From the NCBI RefSeq assembly GCF_028823665.1, contig NZ_JAPEHV010000001.1:124001-188000 (forward strand): a stretch of DNA of 64,000 nucleotides, in the 5' to 3' direction. A model generated the notes under the pieces. The model was not told where the DNA came from and made no database searches. It saw only the letters and a list, made by a program, of their open reading frames with translations. Every line of letters starts with the position of its first letter. Within the stretch, counting starts at the first letter, position 1. The DNA comes from Microbacterium sp. C7(2022) (lineage in GTDB: Bacteria; Actinomycetota; Actinomycetes; Actinomycetales; Microbacteriaceae). Below, in pieces: positions 7,601 to 17,021 of the stretch. Both the position numbers and the translations under genes were made by a program.

Positions 7601-9367
7601 TCAGTCAGCGTCCTCGAGGCGCAGTTCGAGACTCAGTTGGTCGGCGTCGAGTTCTGCCAGCGCGTGCCGCAGCGCTTCGGTGCTGTACGCGCCGCCCGAC
7701 GAGAGGTCGTCGAGTCGGCGGCGCTCGGCCGCGATCAGCACCAGGCGCAACTCGAGCATGTCGCGTCGTTGCAGGCTCGACTCATCGTTCTCTGGCGGGC
7801 GCAACCGTTTCACGACGAGTGAGCGAACCTCGTCGGGGAACGCGGTGCCGTCCCGCCGCCGCAACTGCGGAGACGCGAGTGCGTCTTCCGCGGCGGCGCG
7901 CAGTTCGTCGTCGAGGCTGTCTTGTTCGTCGCGCGCGGCGGCGTCGTCGTTCTCCGACTGCGGGAACTTCAGCATCTTCACGACCCAGGGCAGGGTGAGG
8001 CCTTGAATCGCCAGGGACCCCACGGCGACCGTGAACGCGATGAAGATCAGCAGGTCGCGATCGGCGAGGTCGCGCGGAAGCGTCTGCGCGGCGGCGAGGG
8101 TGACGACGCCTCGCATGCCCGCCCACACGATCACGGTGCCGTGCTTCCACCCCAGGGCGGTGGCCTGGTAGTAGTCGAGGTCGCTCAGAGATCGAGCAAT
8201 GCGACGACGCATCGACTCGACGCGTCGTTGCAGACGTTCGGTGTCGATGCTCTTCTTCTCGGCGATGCGCTCGGGGTGTGCCATGACATCGTCGAGATGC
8301 GCGTTGAGGGCATCGAGCCGCTTGCGTTGCGCCGAAGACGCGCGGCGGCCCTGTAGCCACACGAGGAAGGTGACGTACCCGGCGCGGACGACCATCAGGA
8401 TCGCGAACGCGCCGAGCGCGAGAAGCAACCCGAGACCGAGGCCTCTTTCATCGCTCATGTTGCCGTCGACGATCGCTTTGAGCTCGAGTCCCATCAGCAG
8501 GAAGACCGCACCTTCGAGCATGACCTCGACGGTGCCCCACGTCGCTTCGTCGCTTCGTCGCTGGATCGGTGAGAAGTGACGCGCGGCCCCTTGGCCGGTG
8601 ACGATGCCCGTCACAACGGCGGCGACGAGACCCGAGCCGCCGAGCGCCTCCGTCGGAAGGTAGGCGATAAACGGCACGACGAAGGCCAGTGCCGTGTTGG
8701 CGGCGGGGTGGCTGACGCGAGAACGCAGGTGCAGGTTGGCCCATCCGACGAACCCGCCGATCACGACAGCGGCGATCACTCCCCACACGAATGCGCCGAG
8801 GAACCCGATCCCGAGGGTGGTGGTGGCCTCCTCAGCGCTCACACTGGCGGCCGCGGCGCCCGTGGCAGCGGCGGCAATCAAGGTGCGCAGCAGCACGAGA
8901 GCCGTCGCATCGTTGAGCAGGCTCTCACCTTCGAGCATCGTGACGACTCGTCGCGAGATGCCGGCTCTGCGCGCAATCGCCGTGGCAACCGCATCCGTCG
9001 GAGAAAGGATCGCGCCCAGGGCGATCGCGATGGCGGGATCGATACCCGGGATCGTCAGGAAGAAAAAACCACCCAGCACGAGCGAGCTGACGACGACGAG
9101 GACGAACGCGAGACCTGCGATGGGGCCGAAGTCTCGTCGAAACTCCACGGCCGGCAGCTTCACCGCGGCGGCATACAGCAGCGGGGGAAGCACGCCGACC
9201 AGAATCCATTCGGGGTCTACTTCGGGAACGTCAACCCCGGGCAGCAACCCGACGCCGATGCCGATTGCGACGAGAATCATCGGCCCGGCGATGCGAATTC
9301 GCGGTGCGATCGCGGTCGCAACGGCGATGACGACGACCGCGCATAGAGCGACGATCAGCGTTTCCAT
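7601..9367 (-). CDS. Na+/H+ antiporter, CPA1 (NhaP) family
   Basis: A 588-residue membrane antiporter exchanging cytoplasmic Na+ (or K+) for protons. About twelve hydrophobic segments fill residues 1-410. The family signatures SPTDAVATAIARR and EGESLLNDATALVLL are present and hold the Asp residues used for ion binding. The C-terminal part (about 430-588) is hydrophilic, charged and probably cytoplasmic. The start chosen is the ATG at METLIVALC, where the first helix begins; an open frame continues upstream but is not membrane-like. It is divergent from the proline iminopeptidase gene. The actual ion cannot be told from sequence. Confidence 0.92.
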   Translation of the reverse strand: METLIVALCAVVVIAVATAIAPRIRIAGPMILVAIGIGVGLLPGVDVPEVDPEWILVGVLPPLLYAAAVKLPAVEFRRDFGPIAGLAFVLVVVSSLVLGGFFFLTIPGIDPAIAIALGAILSPTDAVATAIARRAGISRRVVTMLEGESLLNDATALVLLRTLIAAAATGAAAASVSAEEATTTLGIGFLGAFVWGVIAAVVIGGFVGWANLHLRSRVSHPAANTALAFVVPFIAYLPTEALGGSGLVAAVVTGIVTGQGAARHFSPIQRRSDEATWGTVEVMLEGAVFLLMGLELKAIVDGNMSDERGLGLGLLLALGAFAILMVVRAGYVTFLVWLQGRRASSAQRKRLDALNAHLDDVMAHPERIAEKKSIDTERLQRRVESMRRRIARSLSDLDYYQATALGWKHGTVIVWAGMRGVVTLAAAQTLPRDLADRDLLIFIAFTVAVGSLAIQGLTLPWVVKMLKFPQSENDDAAARDEQDSLDDELRAAAEDALASPQLRRRDGTAFPDEVRSLVVKRLRPPENDESSLQRRDMLELRLVLIAAERRRLDDLSSGGAYSTEALRHALAELDADQLSLELRLEDAD

Positions 9368-9547
9368 GAGGGCGAGCCTAGGGGGAAATGCCGCCTGATC
9401 GCGTGGGAAGGGTCCGGTCAATCCTCGCCTGAATGGGCTGTGACCGGTACCGTTCAACGTGAACAAGATGTTCACAGCGGGTGACGAGCGCCCGCACGGA
9501 GAGGTTGCGATACAGCCGGCGACCTCTGGATTCCGGGGGGAAGCCGC

Positions 9548-10588
9548 ATGATCGACCGACTGGATGACATCCTGTACCCGCCGATCGAGCCGTACGAGAC
9601 CGGCGAACTGATTGTCGGTGACGGCAACCGCATCCACTGGGAGATCAGCGGCAACCCTGAAGGAAAGCCCGTTGTCTTCCTCCACGGCGGGCCCGGGGGT
9701 GGCACCTCACCGTGGCATCGCCGGTTCTTCGATCCCGAGCGGTACAAGATCGTCCTGTTCGACCAGCGCGGATGCGGAAAGTCCACCCCGCACGCGAGCG
9801 ATCCGGCCGCTGACCTGCGCTTCAACACCACGTGGCATCTGGTGGCCGATATCGAGTTGCTCCGGCGCAACTTGGGCATCACGCAGTGGCAGGTGTTCGG
9901 GGGCTCGTGGGGGAGTGCTCTGGCGCTCGCATACGCGCAGACGCATCCGGATGCCGTCAGCGAGATCGTGCTGCGCGGGATCTTCACGCTGCGCCGCCAC
10001 GAACTCGAATGGTTCTATGAGGGCGGTGCCGGGGCGGTGTATCCGGATCTGTGGGAGGACTTCATCGCGCCGATCCCGGTGCTCGAGCGCTCGCGTTTGA
10101 TCGAGGCGTACCACCGGCGCCTGACCGACCCCGATCCGGCGGTGCACATTCCCGCCGGGGTCGCATGGTCGAAGTGGGAGGCCTCCACGCTCACGTTGCT
10201 GCCCGACCCCTCGCTGGTGGATCAGATGACGGATGCCGCGCAGGCGACCGCGTTCGCTCGCATTGAGAATCACTACTTCATGCACGGCGGATGGTTCGAG
10301 GAAGGCCAGTTGATCGCCGGTGTCGGTGCGATCCGCCATATTCCGGCCGTCATCGTGCAGGGCCGCTTCGACATGTGCACCCCGCCCATGACGGCATGGG
10401 ACCTGCATCGCGCGTGGCCCGAAGCCGAGTTCGTGATGGTTCCGGATGCCGCGCATGCGGCGAGTGAGCCGGGTATCGCCGCGGCGTTGCGCGCCGCCAC
10501 TGACCGCTTCGCCTCGCGGGGGAGCGAGCCGGTGGTCGCGCAGCCAGTGAGCGTGGAGGATTCGCACGACCCGGCGCTGGTAGAGTGA
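9548..10588 (+). CDS. pip: Proline iminopeptidase
   Basis: A 346-residue alpha/beta hydrolase that removes N-terminal proline from peptides in the cytoplasm. Family markers are HGGPGGGTSPWHRRFF, the oxyanion-hole region DQRGCGKSTPHA, and the nucleophile elbow GGSWGS. The start ATG follows a G-rich ribosome-binding site. It is transcribed away from the antiporter gene. Its 3' end is followed by the long leader of the helicase gene, and a TAGAGT hexamer at 10581-10586 inside its last codons could be a -10 element for that gene. Confidence 0.93.
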   Translation: MIDRLDDILYPPIEPYETGELIVGDGNRIHWEISGNPEGKPVVFLHGGPGGGTSPWHRRFFDPERYKIVLFDQRGCGKSTPHASDPAADLRFNTTWHLVADIELLRRNLGITQWQVFGGSWGSALALAYAQTHPDAVSEIVLRGIFTLRRHELEWFYEGGAGAVYPDLWEDFIAPIPVLERSRLIEAYHRRLTDPDPAVHIPAGVAWSKWEASTLTLLPDPSLVDQMTDAAQATAFARIENHYFMHGGWFEEGQLIAGVGAIRHIPAVIVQGRFDMCTPPMTAWDLHRAWPEAEFVMVPDAAHAASEPGIAAALRAATDRFASRGSEPVVAQPVSVEDSHDPALVE

Positions 10589-10761
10589 AGAATCTTGCAG
10601 CGCATCATCGCGCTTCTTGCGTCGTAGAACGCTTCCCTCGCCGCCGTCTCGGATGACCTCCGTTTCCGCTGGCTGACAACTTTCGTACGGCGACCCCAGG
10701 TCGAAATACGACTCGGGCCACCGAACCCGGGCACTGTCGTGTGCCCGGAGATTGATTCCTC
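10589..10761 (+). promoter_or_regulatory. Leader region of the helicase gene with a hairpin abutting the ribosome-binding site
   Basis: A 173-base gap without an open gene. Its last part holds a perfect 8-bp stem, CCGGGCAC (10727-10734) against GTGCCCGG (10741-10748), around the loop TGTCGT. The presumed ribosome-binding site GGAG (10747-10750) starts inside the right arm, and the ATG lies at 10762. Folding would therefore hide part of the site. I infer that translation of the helicase may depend on the state of this hairpin, as expected for an autoregulated or cold-responsive helicase. No known riboswitch was recognised. Confidence 0.5.
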
Positions 10762-12351
10762 ATGACTGACGTCACCTTCAGCACGCTCGGCGTGCCCCAG
10801 CCTCTCGTTGCGGCGCTCGCCGCAGACGGAAAGACCACGGCCTTCCCCATCCAGGTCGACACCCTCCCTGACACGCTCGCCGGCCGCGACGTGCTCGGCC
10901 GCGGAAAGACCGGCTCGGGCAAGACCCTCGCCTTCTCCATCCCGATGGTCGCGCGCCTCGGGACCAAGCTCGCTGGCGGCAGCCGCCGCGGCGGCCTGCC
11001 CCTCGGGCTCGTCCTCGCCCCGACCCGTGAGCTCGCCACCCAGATCAACGCGACTCTCGAGCCGCTCGCCAAGGCTTACGGGCTCACCACCACCACGATC
11101 TTCGGTGGCGTGAACCAGAACCGTCAGGTGCAGGCCCTGAAAGCGGGCGTCGACATCATCGTCGCGTGCCCCGGGCGCCTGGAAGACCTGATGAAGCAGG
11201 GCTTCGTCAAGCTCGACGCGATCGAGATCACGGTCATCGATGAGGCCGACCACATGGCTGACCTGGGCTTCCTCCCGGGTGTCACGCGCATCCTGTCGGC
11301 CACGCCGTCGGGCGGTCAGCGACTGCTCTTCAGCGCAACCCTCGACAACGGCGTAGACAAGCTCGTCTCGCGCTTCCTGCAGAACGAGGTGCTGCACTCC
11401 GTCGACGAGGCCAACTCGCCCGTCGCGGCGATGACCCACCACGTCTTCACGCTCGAGGGGACGGATGCCAAGAACGACGTCGTGCGCACCTTGGCATCCG
11501 GAATGGGCCGTCGCATCCTGTTCATGCGTACCAAGCATCAGGCGAAGAAGCTGGCCCAGAAGCTGACCGCTGCGGGGATCCCCGCCGTCGACCTGCACGG
11601 CAACCTGTCACAGCCCGCGCGCGACCGTAACCTCGCGGCGTTCTCGTCGGGTGCCGCCAAGGTGCTCGTCGCCACTGACGTTGCCGCACGCGGCGTGCAC
11701 GTGGACGACGTCGAGCTCGTGATTCACGTCGACCCGCCCATGGAGCACAAGGCGTACCTGCACCGCTCGGGCCGTACGGCGCGCGCCGGTGCCGAGGGCG
11801 CCGTGGTGACCCTCGTGCTGCCCGGCCAGGAGCGCGACGTCGCACAGCTTCTGCGTAAGGCCGCCATCTCGGTGGCGCCGACGCGCGTGACGCCGACCTC
11901 ACCCGAGGTCGTCGCTCTCGTCGGCGAGGTCGCCCCCTACGTCAAGCCCGAGCCGAAGCCCGTGCAGCAGCAGGGCGGCGGACGCAGCCAGGGCGCGAAC
12001 GCGCAGCGCAAGCGCGCGGCCCGCGAAGAGCGCGGTGGCCAGGGCGGCCAGCCGCGTCGCGACCGCTCGGGTCGCCCCGCGGCCGGTCAGCGCCAAGGGC
12101 AGTCGGCAGGTCAAGGCGGCGCGGGTGCTTCGCGCAACGGCCAGGCTGCGTCGCGCAACGGACAGGGCGCTTCGCGCAACGGCCAGCAGCACGCTGCGCC
12201 GCACCGCGACAGCTCGCACCACGATGCCCCGAAGTCGGGCACCCCGCGTCAGCCCGGTTCGCGGCGCGCGTCGCACGCCGGCGGCTCGGGCAAGCTGATG
12301 GTCGGCTCGGTCGTTCGTCAGAACGGCGGCAACCGCCGCGGCGGTCGCTGA
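10762..12351 (+). CDS. DEAD-box ATP-dependent RNA helicase
   Basis: A 529-residue RNA helicase. RecA domain 1 has the Q motif (Q31 in TAFPIQ), the Walker A GKTGSGKT (48-55), PTREL, the DEAD box in VIDEADHMADLGF, and SAT. RecA domain 2 ends in HRSGRTARAG. Beyond about residue 385 the protein is a low-complexity tail rich in Arg, Gly, Gln and Ser with three copies of an ASRNGQ unit, typical of RNA-binding tails on helicases used in ribosome assembly or mRNA decay at low temperature. It is convergent, 11 bases apart, with the aldehyde dehydrogenase gene. The structured leader upstream suggests post-transcriptional control. Confidence 0.95.
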   Translation: MTDVTFSTLGVPQPLVAALAADGKTTAFPIQVDTLPDTLAGRDVLGRGKTGSGKTLAFSIPMVARLGTKLAGGSRRGGLPLGLVLAPTRELATQINATLEPLAKAYGLTTTTIFGGVNQNRQVQALKAGVDIIVACPGRLEDLMKQGFVKLDAIEITVIDEADHMADLGFLPGVTRILSATPSGGQRLLFSATLDNGVDKLVSRFLQNEVLHSVDEANSPVAAMTHHVFTLEGTDAKNDVVRTLASGMGRRILFMRTKHQAKKLAQKLTAAGIPAVDLHGNLSQPARDRNLAAFSSGAAKVLVATDVAARGVHVDDVELVIHVDPPMEHKAYLHRSGRTARAGAEGAVVTLVLPGQERDVAQLLRKAAISVAPTRVTPTSPEVVALVGEVAPYVKPEPKPVQQQGGGRSQGANAQRKRAAREERGGQGGQPRRDRSGRPAAGQRQGQSAGQGGAGASRNGQAASRNGQGASRNGQQHAAPHRDSSHHDAPKSGTPRQPGSRRASHAGGSGKLMVGSVVRQNGGNRRGGR

Positions 12352-12362
12352 CCCGCTGCCCG

Positions 12363-14165
12363 CTACGCGCCGAAGGCGCGGGCGAGAGTCTTCACGAGGC
12401 CTGGCACGCTTCCCGTCATACGGAAGCGTGTCAGGCCTTCTGACACGCTGGCACCGGTGCGGGCGGTGACGAACCACGGCGGTTTCGGCAGCACCGACGG
12501 CGTTCCCGATCCAAGCAGCGCTCCCGCCGACCGCGGGAACGGCCGGAACGGCCCCCGCACCACGGAGCGCTCGACGCGGTCGAGCAGCAACGCGTTGTGC
12601 ACCACGCCGAGACCGCTCGAGACATCGTCGAGCGTCGCGCCGGGGAATGCGCCCCACGTGAGCGTCGGCGTCGAGAATCCCACGGCAGTCCATGCGTTGA
12701 CCGCGATCGTTCCGTAGCGCAGATCGGCGATCGCCCGCTCGAAACCGCCACCCAGGCGCGACTGCGTCACGGGGTCGATCAGGACGTTCGCGCCGAGGGT
12801 GCCGAAGAGCCGCTCATTCGCACGCTGCACCGCGGCATCCAGGAATTTCTGGCCCTCCCCCGGGAGTGACACCACGCCCAGCACGGGCGAGAAGTACTCG
12901 GTCGTCTCAAGTGCCTCGGCGTTGCCGCCGTCGCTGAGGTCGACCAGCGCACGAGTGCCGCCCGCGCACCACTGCGCGTCGGGGTAGTCGGATGCCGCGC
13001 CCTCGAGTTTCTTCGTGCTCTGGGGGTACCACGACGAACGGTGCGGGGCGGCGTCGTACGCCGAGCGCAGCGCCGCGAGAAACGCCTCGCGCTGCGGCCA
13101 GTCCGCGCTCAGGATCACGACCTGCCCGGCGATGCAGTTGTGCCCCGAGTTCTGCAGGCGCATCGTGGCGATGTGCTCGGCCTGGAAGGCCAGGTCGGCG
13201 TCACTCCACTGCCCCGGCACCACGATGATCGGCGACACCCCGCCCAGTTCGGCGGTGATCGGCAAGGTCAGTTTTGGCCGGTTCTCACGCTTGCGGCGCG
13301 TGGTCGCACCCGCGGCAGGTCCTGACGACGGCCCCCACACGATCGCATCGAACGTGGTGGCCGCGCCCGTGATGTGCACGTGGGTCACACGCGGATGCGT
13401 CACCAGGTGCGCACCGACATCGCCGCCTCCGGTGACGATCTGCAGGAAGCCGGGTGCGATCAGCGGCGCAAGCGCGCGTTCGAACACCGGCACGAGCGCA
13501 TCCTGCGTGGGGTTCACCTTCAACAGTGAGACGCGGTTGTGGGCGAGCAGTTCGTAGAGCACATCGAGAACGGGAATCGCGGTGACGTTTCCCGCCCCCA
13601 GCACGAGGCCGATTCCGCCGCTTTCGCCCGGGGTGCGTTGCGCGAGTCCGGCTTCGCGCCGCACATCGTCCGGGGTGACGCCGGGTTCGAACCACACCTC
13701 ACCGGTGAAGCCCGAGAGCAGGATGCCGTCGATGGGCTGCAGCGGGAAGACATGCGCGCGGGTGCGGCCGCCGGGAGCGGCATCCATCTTCACTTTCTCG
13801 ACGGGGGAACGACCGGCGGCCATCGCTTCGAGCGTGCGGCGGTAGGCGTCAATCGCGGTGAGTGCGTTGTAAGGGCCCGACAGCCACTCTTCGCCGCGCA
13901 GTGGGCTGCCCGGTGCGAGGTCTTTTGAGGTTGCGGCGATGTCGGCCCATTCCTCGGCGACGCTCGACACCGAAGAATGCAGCGCCTTCATCAGTGACGC
14001 CCGCTGGCGCAGGGTGAGGTGGCTCCACATCTGGGCCCCGGTATCGAGGCGGTCGAACGCGGCGTCGAGGGTGCGGGTGACATCGTCGGGCAGGGCGGCG
14101 GCTTTCGCGCGCGGCTTCTTCGTGCCGCGCACCGAGGCGGGGGATTTCGGGGCGACCTGACTCAC
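12363..14165 (-). CDS. Aldehyde dehydrogenase family protein
   Basis: A 600-residue NAD(P)-dependent dehydrogenase, about 100 residues longer than typical members because of a basic, Ala/Lys/Pro-rich leader. The catalytic elements are present: ELGGVSP with the general-base Glu and SGHNCIAGQ with the nucleophilic Cys. The GTG start (SQVAPKSP) is preceded by AGGAGA at good spacing. A longer open frame reaching into the next gene has no aldehyde-dehydrogenase content and was discarded. The substrate is unknown. The next upstream gene on the same strand is an MFS symporter, only 26 bases away, so the two may be co-transcribed. Confidence 0.88.
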   Translation of the reverse strand: MSQVAPKSPASVRGTKKPRAKAAALPDDVTRTLDAAFDRLDTGAQMWSHLTLRQRASLMKALHSSVSSVAEEWADIAATSKDLAPGSPLRGEEWLSGPYNALTAIDAYRRTLEAMAAGRSPVEKVKMDAAPGGRTRAHVFPLQPIDGILLSGFTGEVWFEPGVTPDDVRREAGLAQRTPGESGGIGLVLGAGNVTAIPVLDVLYELLAHNRVSLLKVNPTQDALVPVFERALAPLIAPGFLQIVTGGGDVGAHLVTHPRVTHVHITGAATTFDAIVWGPSSGPAAGATTRRKRENRPKLTLPITAELGGVSPIIVVPGQWSDADLAFQAEHIATMRLQNSGHNCIAGQVVILSADWPQREAFLAALRSAYDAAPHRSSWYPQSTKKLEGAASDYPDAQWCAGGTRALVDLSDGGNAEALETTEYFSPVLGVVSLPGEGQKFLDAAVQRANERLFGTLGANVLIDPVTQSRLGGGFERAIADLRYGTIAVNAWTAVGFSTPTLTWGAFPGATLDDVSSGLGVVHNALLLDRVERSVVRGPFRPFPRSAGALLGSGTPSVLPKPPWFVTARTGASVSEGLTRFRMTGSVPGLVKTLARAFGA

Positions 14166-14191
14166 GGCTGCTCTCCTTCGGGCGGGAGTAC

Positions 14192-15706
14192 TCAGTCTAC
14201 GTCGGCGCGTCGGAGGGGGTACCGGGCGAGGGTGATGAGGCTGATCGCGATGAGCGCGGCCGGGGCCAGGCTGAAGCTGATGACGATGCCGCTCACGGCC
14301 GCGTCGGGCTGGGTGACGCTCGCGCCCGCGGTGGAGGACACGTAGCCGGTGACGGTCAGGATGATCGACAGCGCGGTCGCGCCGAGGGCGAAGCCGACCG
14401 TTTCGCCGGCCGTCCAGATTCCGCTGAACGCGCCGGCCTGGCCGGGGCCGTGGGCGCGCTCGTCGGCCGAGATGACGTCGGGCAGCATCGCCATCGGCAG
14501 GGACTGCATGCCGGCGTAGGCGATCCCGGCGATCCCGACCGGGAGGTAGATCCACGCGCCCGGTGCCCACAGTGCTCCTCCGATGGACACGGCGGCGACG
14601 GCGAACACCACGCTCGCCACGGCGAACGCGCGCTCCTTCCCGATGCGTCGGGCCACGGCGCCCCACGCGGGGGCGGCGAGCAGTGCGGGGGCGATGAGCG
14701 CGACGAAGAGCAGTTCGACCGCAGCCTCGGAGTGCAGCACCCACGTGGCGACGTATTGCGCGCCGGCGAGCATCAGCCCGGTCGCGAGAGCCTGCAGCAC
14801 GAACGTGCTGAGCAACAAGCGGAACGCGCGGCTGCGGCGCAGCGCACGGATTCCGGACGCATAGTGCTCGCGCAGCCCGCTCTGCTGCGTGCGCAGGCTG
14901 GCCATCGGGGCGACGCTGTCGGGCACCGGGGAGGAGGGCAGAGTGGATGCCGCGCCCGCGACCTCCGCACCCAGTGCCGAGATCGACGCGTGGCGCGTGA
15001 CCGTGATCGCGATCAGCATGCCGACAGCGATGGCGACCCCTGCGACGACGCCCATGACGAGGTACCCGGTGACCGGATCGCCGGTGAGGCGGCGCAGCGC
15101 CGGGCCGCCAGCGCCGAACGCCAGGATCGCGAACGTGAGCACCACCACGCGCCACGACAGCAAGCGCGTGCGTTCGTCGTAGCGGGGCGTGAGTTCGGCT
15201 GGGAGCGCAATGTACGGCACTTGGAAGAGGCTGAACGCGGTGGCCGACAACAGGAAGGCGATCATCACCCAGATCGCGCCGACGACCGGCCCGAGCGACG
15301 GCGGTACCGCGAAGGTTGCGGCGAACAGAACGGGCAGCGCGAGTGCGCCGATCAGCATGAGGCGGCGGCGTGAGCCGTGGCGCGCGAGGTCTCGGTCGGT
15401 GAGCGCCCCGATCACCGGGTCGATGATGACGTCCCAGATCTTCGCGGCACCGATCACGACGCCGGCCGCGAGAGCGGCGACCCCCAGAGAATCGGTCAGG
15501 TAGTAGGTGAGTACGAGGCCCGGCAGCGTCGCGAACCCACCGGTGCCGAGCGATCCGGCGGCGTAGCGCGCGATGATTCCCGCGCGAAGGCGAGCGGATG
15601 CCGCGGCCGCCGGCGCGGGTGTGTTCTCCGCGTCGGATCGAAGCGAAGCGGAGATGTGGTCGGGTGCGGCGGCTGCTGCGCCGGCGTCGGGAGCGTCGGT
15701 GCCCAT
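14192..15706 (-). CDS. MFS transporter, glycoside-pentoside-hexuronide symporter type
   Basis: A 504-residue integral membrane protein with about twelve hydrophobic helices after a 50-residue Ala-rich N-terminus. The GPH-type pattern is seen early: a DPVIGALTDR loop followed by GSRRRLMLIGA, then FSLFQVPYIALPAELTPRYDERTRL. Such proteins import sugars or sugar derivatives with a cation. The substrate is not evident. It lies between the kynurenine operon (61 bases upstream) and the aldehyde dehydrogenase (26 bases downstream), all on the minus strand, so it could be the last but one gene of a long transcript. Confidence 0.85.
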   Translation of the reverse strand: MGTDAPDAGAAAAAPDHISASLRSDAENTPAPAAAASARLRAGIIARYAAGSLGTGGFATLPGLVLTYYLTDSLGVAALAAGVVIGAAKIWDVIIDPVIGALTDRDLARHGSRRRLMLIGALALPVLFAATFAVPPSLGPVVGAIWVMIAFLLSATAFSLFQVPYIALPAELTPRYDERTRLLSWRVVVLTFAILAFGAGGPALRRLTGDPVTGYLVMGVVAGVAIAVGMLIAITVTRHASISALGAEVAGAASTLPSSPVPDSVAPMASLRTQQSGLREHYASGIRALRRSRAFRLLLSTFVLQALATGLMLAGAQYVATWVLHSEAAVELLFVALIAPALLAAPAWGAVARRIGKERAFAVASVVFAVAAVSIGGALWAPGAWIYLPVGIAGIAYAGMQSLPMAMLPDVISADERAHGPGQAGAFSGIWTAGETVGFALGATALSIILTVTGYVSSTAGASVTQPDAAVSGIVISFSLAPAALIAISLITLARYPLRRADVD

Positions 15707-15767
15707 CGCGCCAGTGTAGGTCAGCGCGAACCCGCGCGCTGACGCCTGTGGAAGAGACCCCTCGGAC

Positions 15768-17021
15768 TCAGCGACAGTCGGCGACCGCGTCGCGCACCGC
15801 GTGCAGTCCGCGCAGCGCCTCGGCGAACGAGGTCGACAGCGGTGAGAGTCCGATGCGCAGGCCGTGCGGGTCGCGGTAGTCGGGGATCACGTCCTCGCGC
15901 CACAGGCGCGCAGTGACTTCGCGCATGGACGGATGCGACAGCGTGACGTGCCCACCGCGTTCGGCCGAGTCGCGCGGGGACGCGACCTCCACGCGGAGCG
16001 GGGCGAGCAGAGAGTCTGCCACCTCGATTGTGAAGTCGGTCAGCGCGATCGACTTCGTTCGCACGGCGTCGATTCCGGCATCCGCCAGCATCTCGAGGGT
16101 GTCTTGCATGGCGAGCATCCCCACCACCGGAGGTGTGCCCGACAAAAATCGTCGCATACCCGGGGCCGGTCGGTACTCGGGTCCCATCGCGAACACATTG
16201 GCGCTGCCCATCCACCCCTGGATCGGTTGCGCGAGTCGGTCGTGTAGGTCGGCGGCGACATACGCGAACGCGGGCGATCCCGGGCCGCCGTTCAAGTACT
16301 TGTAGGTGCAGCCGACAGCGATGTCGAAGCCCCATTCGTCGGCGCTCACCGGCACCGATCCCGCCGAGTGGCAGAGGTCCCACACCACGAGCGCACCCGC
16401 CTCGTGCACCAGTTCGGTGAGGTGACGGGCATCGGCCAAGTGGCCCGAGCGATAGGCGACGTGGCTGAGGACGACCACCGCCGTCCGATCACTCAGCGCC
16501 GGGGCGAGCAGCTCGGCCGTGACCCCTGACGACGTATCGACGTCGATCCAGACCACATCGGCAGCGCACTCGCGTGCGATGCCTTCGACCACGTAGCGAT
16601 CGGTGGGGAAGTTGTCGCGGTCGACGACGATCTCGCGTCGCGCGGGCGACGCGGCGCGCGCGGCGCCCAGAGCGGCGCGGATCATCTTGTACAGCAGCAC
16701 GGTCGTCGAGTCAGCGACGACGGTCTGCCCCGCAGCAGCGCCGATCGCCACACGGCCGATCGTGTCACCGATCTCGAACGGGAGTTGCATCCAGTGCTCA
16801 TCCCACCCGCGGATCAGGCGGCCACCCCACTGCTCGGTTGTGAAGGTCGCGAGGCGCTCGGTGGTTGCCCGCGGCGGGCGACCCAGCGAATTGCCGTCGA
16901 AGTAGACCAGGTTCGACTCGGCGCCGACGAACTGATCGCGGAAGCGGCGCAAGGGGTCGCCGGCATCGAGGGCGTGCGCCCGGTCGTGCAGGTCGGCGGT
17001 CGCGGCATCCGGTTCACTCAT
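15768..17021 (-). CDS. kynU: Kynureninase
   Basis: A 417-residue PLP enzyme that splits kynurenine into anthranilate and alanine. Recognisable features are NSLGRPP near the N-terminus, RGWDEHW, DRDNFPTDRYV, SHVAYRSGHLAD, WDLCHSAGSVP (PLP-contacting Asp) and the lysine in CTYKYLNGGPG that forms the Schiff base. The ATG start (MSEPDA) lies inside the end of the amidohydrolase gene, an 8-base overlap, so translation is coupled. It is the last step of the tryptophan-to-anthranilate route encoded by this three-gene operon. Confidence 0.95.
   Translation of the reverse strand: MSEPDAATADLHDRAHALDAGDPLRRFRDQFVGAESNLVYFDGNSLGRPPRATTERLATFTTEQWGGRLIRGWDEHWMQLPFEIGDTIGRVAIGAAAGQTVVADSTTVLLYKMIRAALGAARAASPARREIVVDRDNFPTDRYVVEGIARECAADVVWIDVDTSSGVTAELLAPALSDRTAVVVLSHVAYRSGHLADARHLTELVHEAGALVVWDLCHSAGSVPVSADEWGFDIAVGCTYKYLNGGPGSPAFAYVAADLHDRLAQPIQGWMGSANVFAMGPEYRPAPGMRRFLSGTPPVVGMLAMQDTLEMLADAGIDAVRTKSIALTDFTIEVADSLLAPLRVEVASPRDSAERGGHVTLSHPSMREVTARLWREDVIPDYRDPHGLRIGLSPLSTSFAEALRGLHAVRDAVADCR

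Noticed and set aside
14166..15155. A 330-residue N-terminal extension of the aldehyde dehydrogenase
   Set aside because: It lies inside the MFS gene on the same strand and is Arg/His/Pro-rich nonsense; the GTG at 14165 has a good ribosome-binding site.
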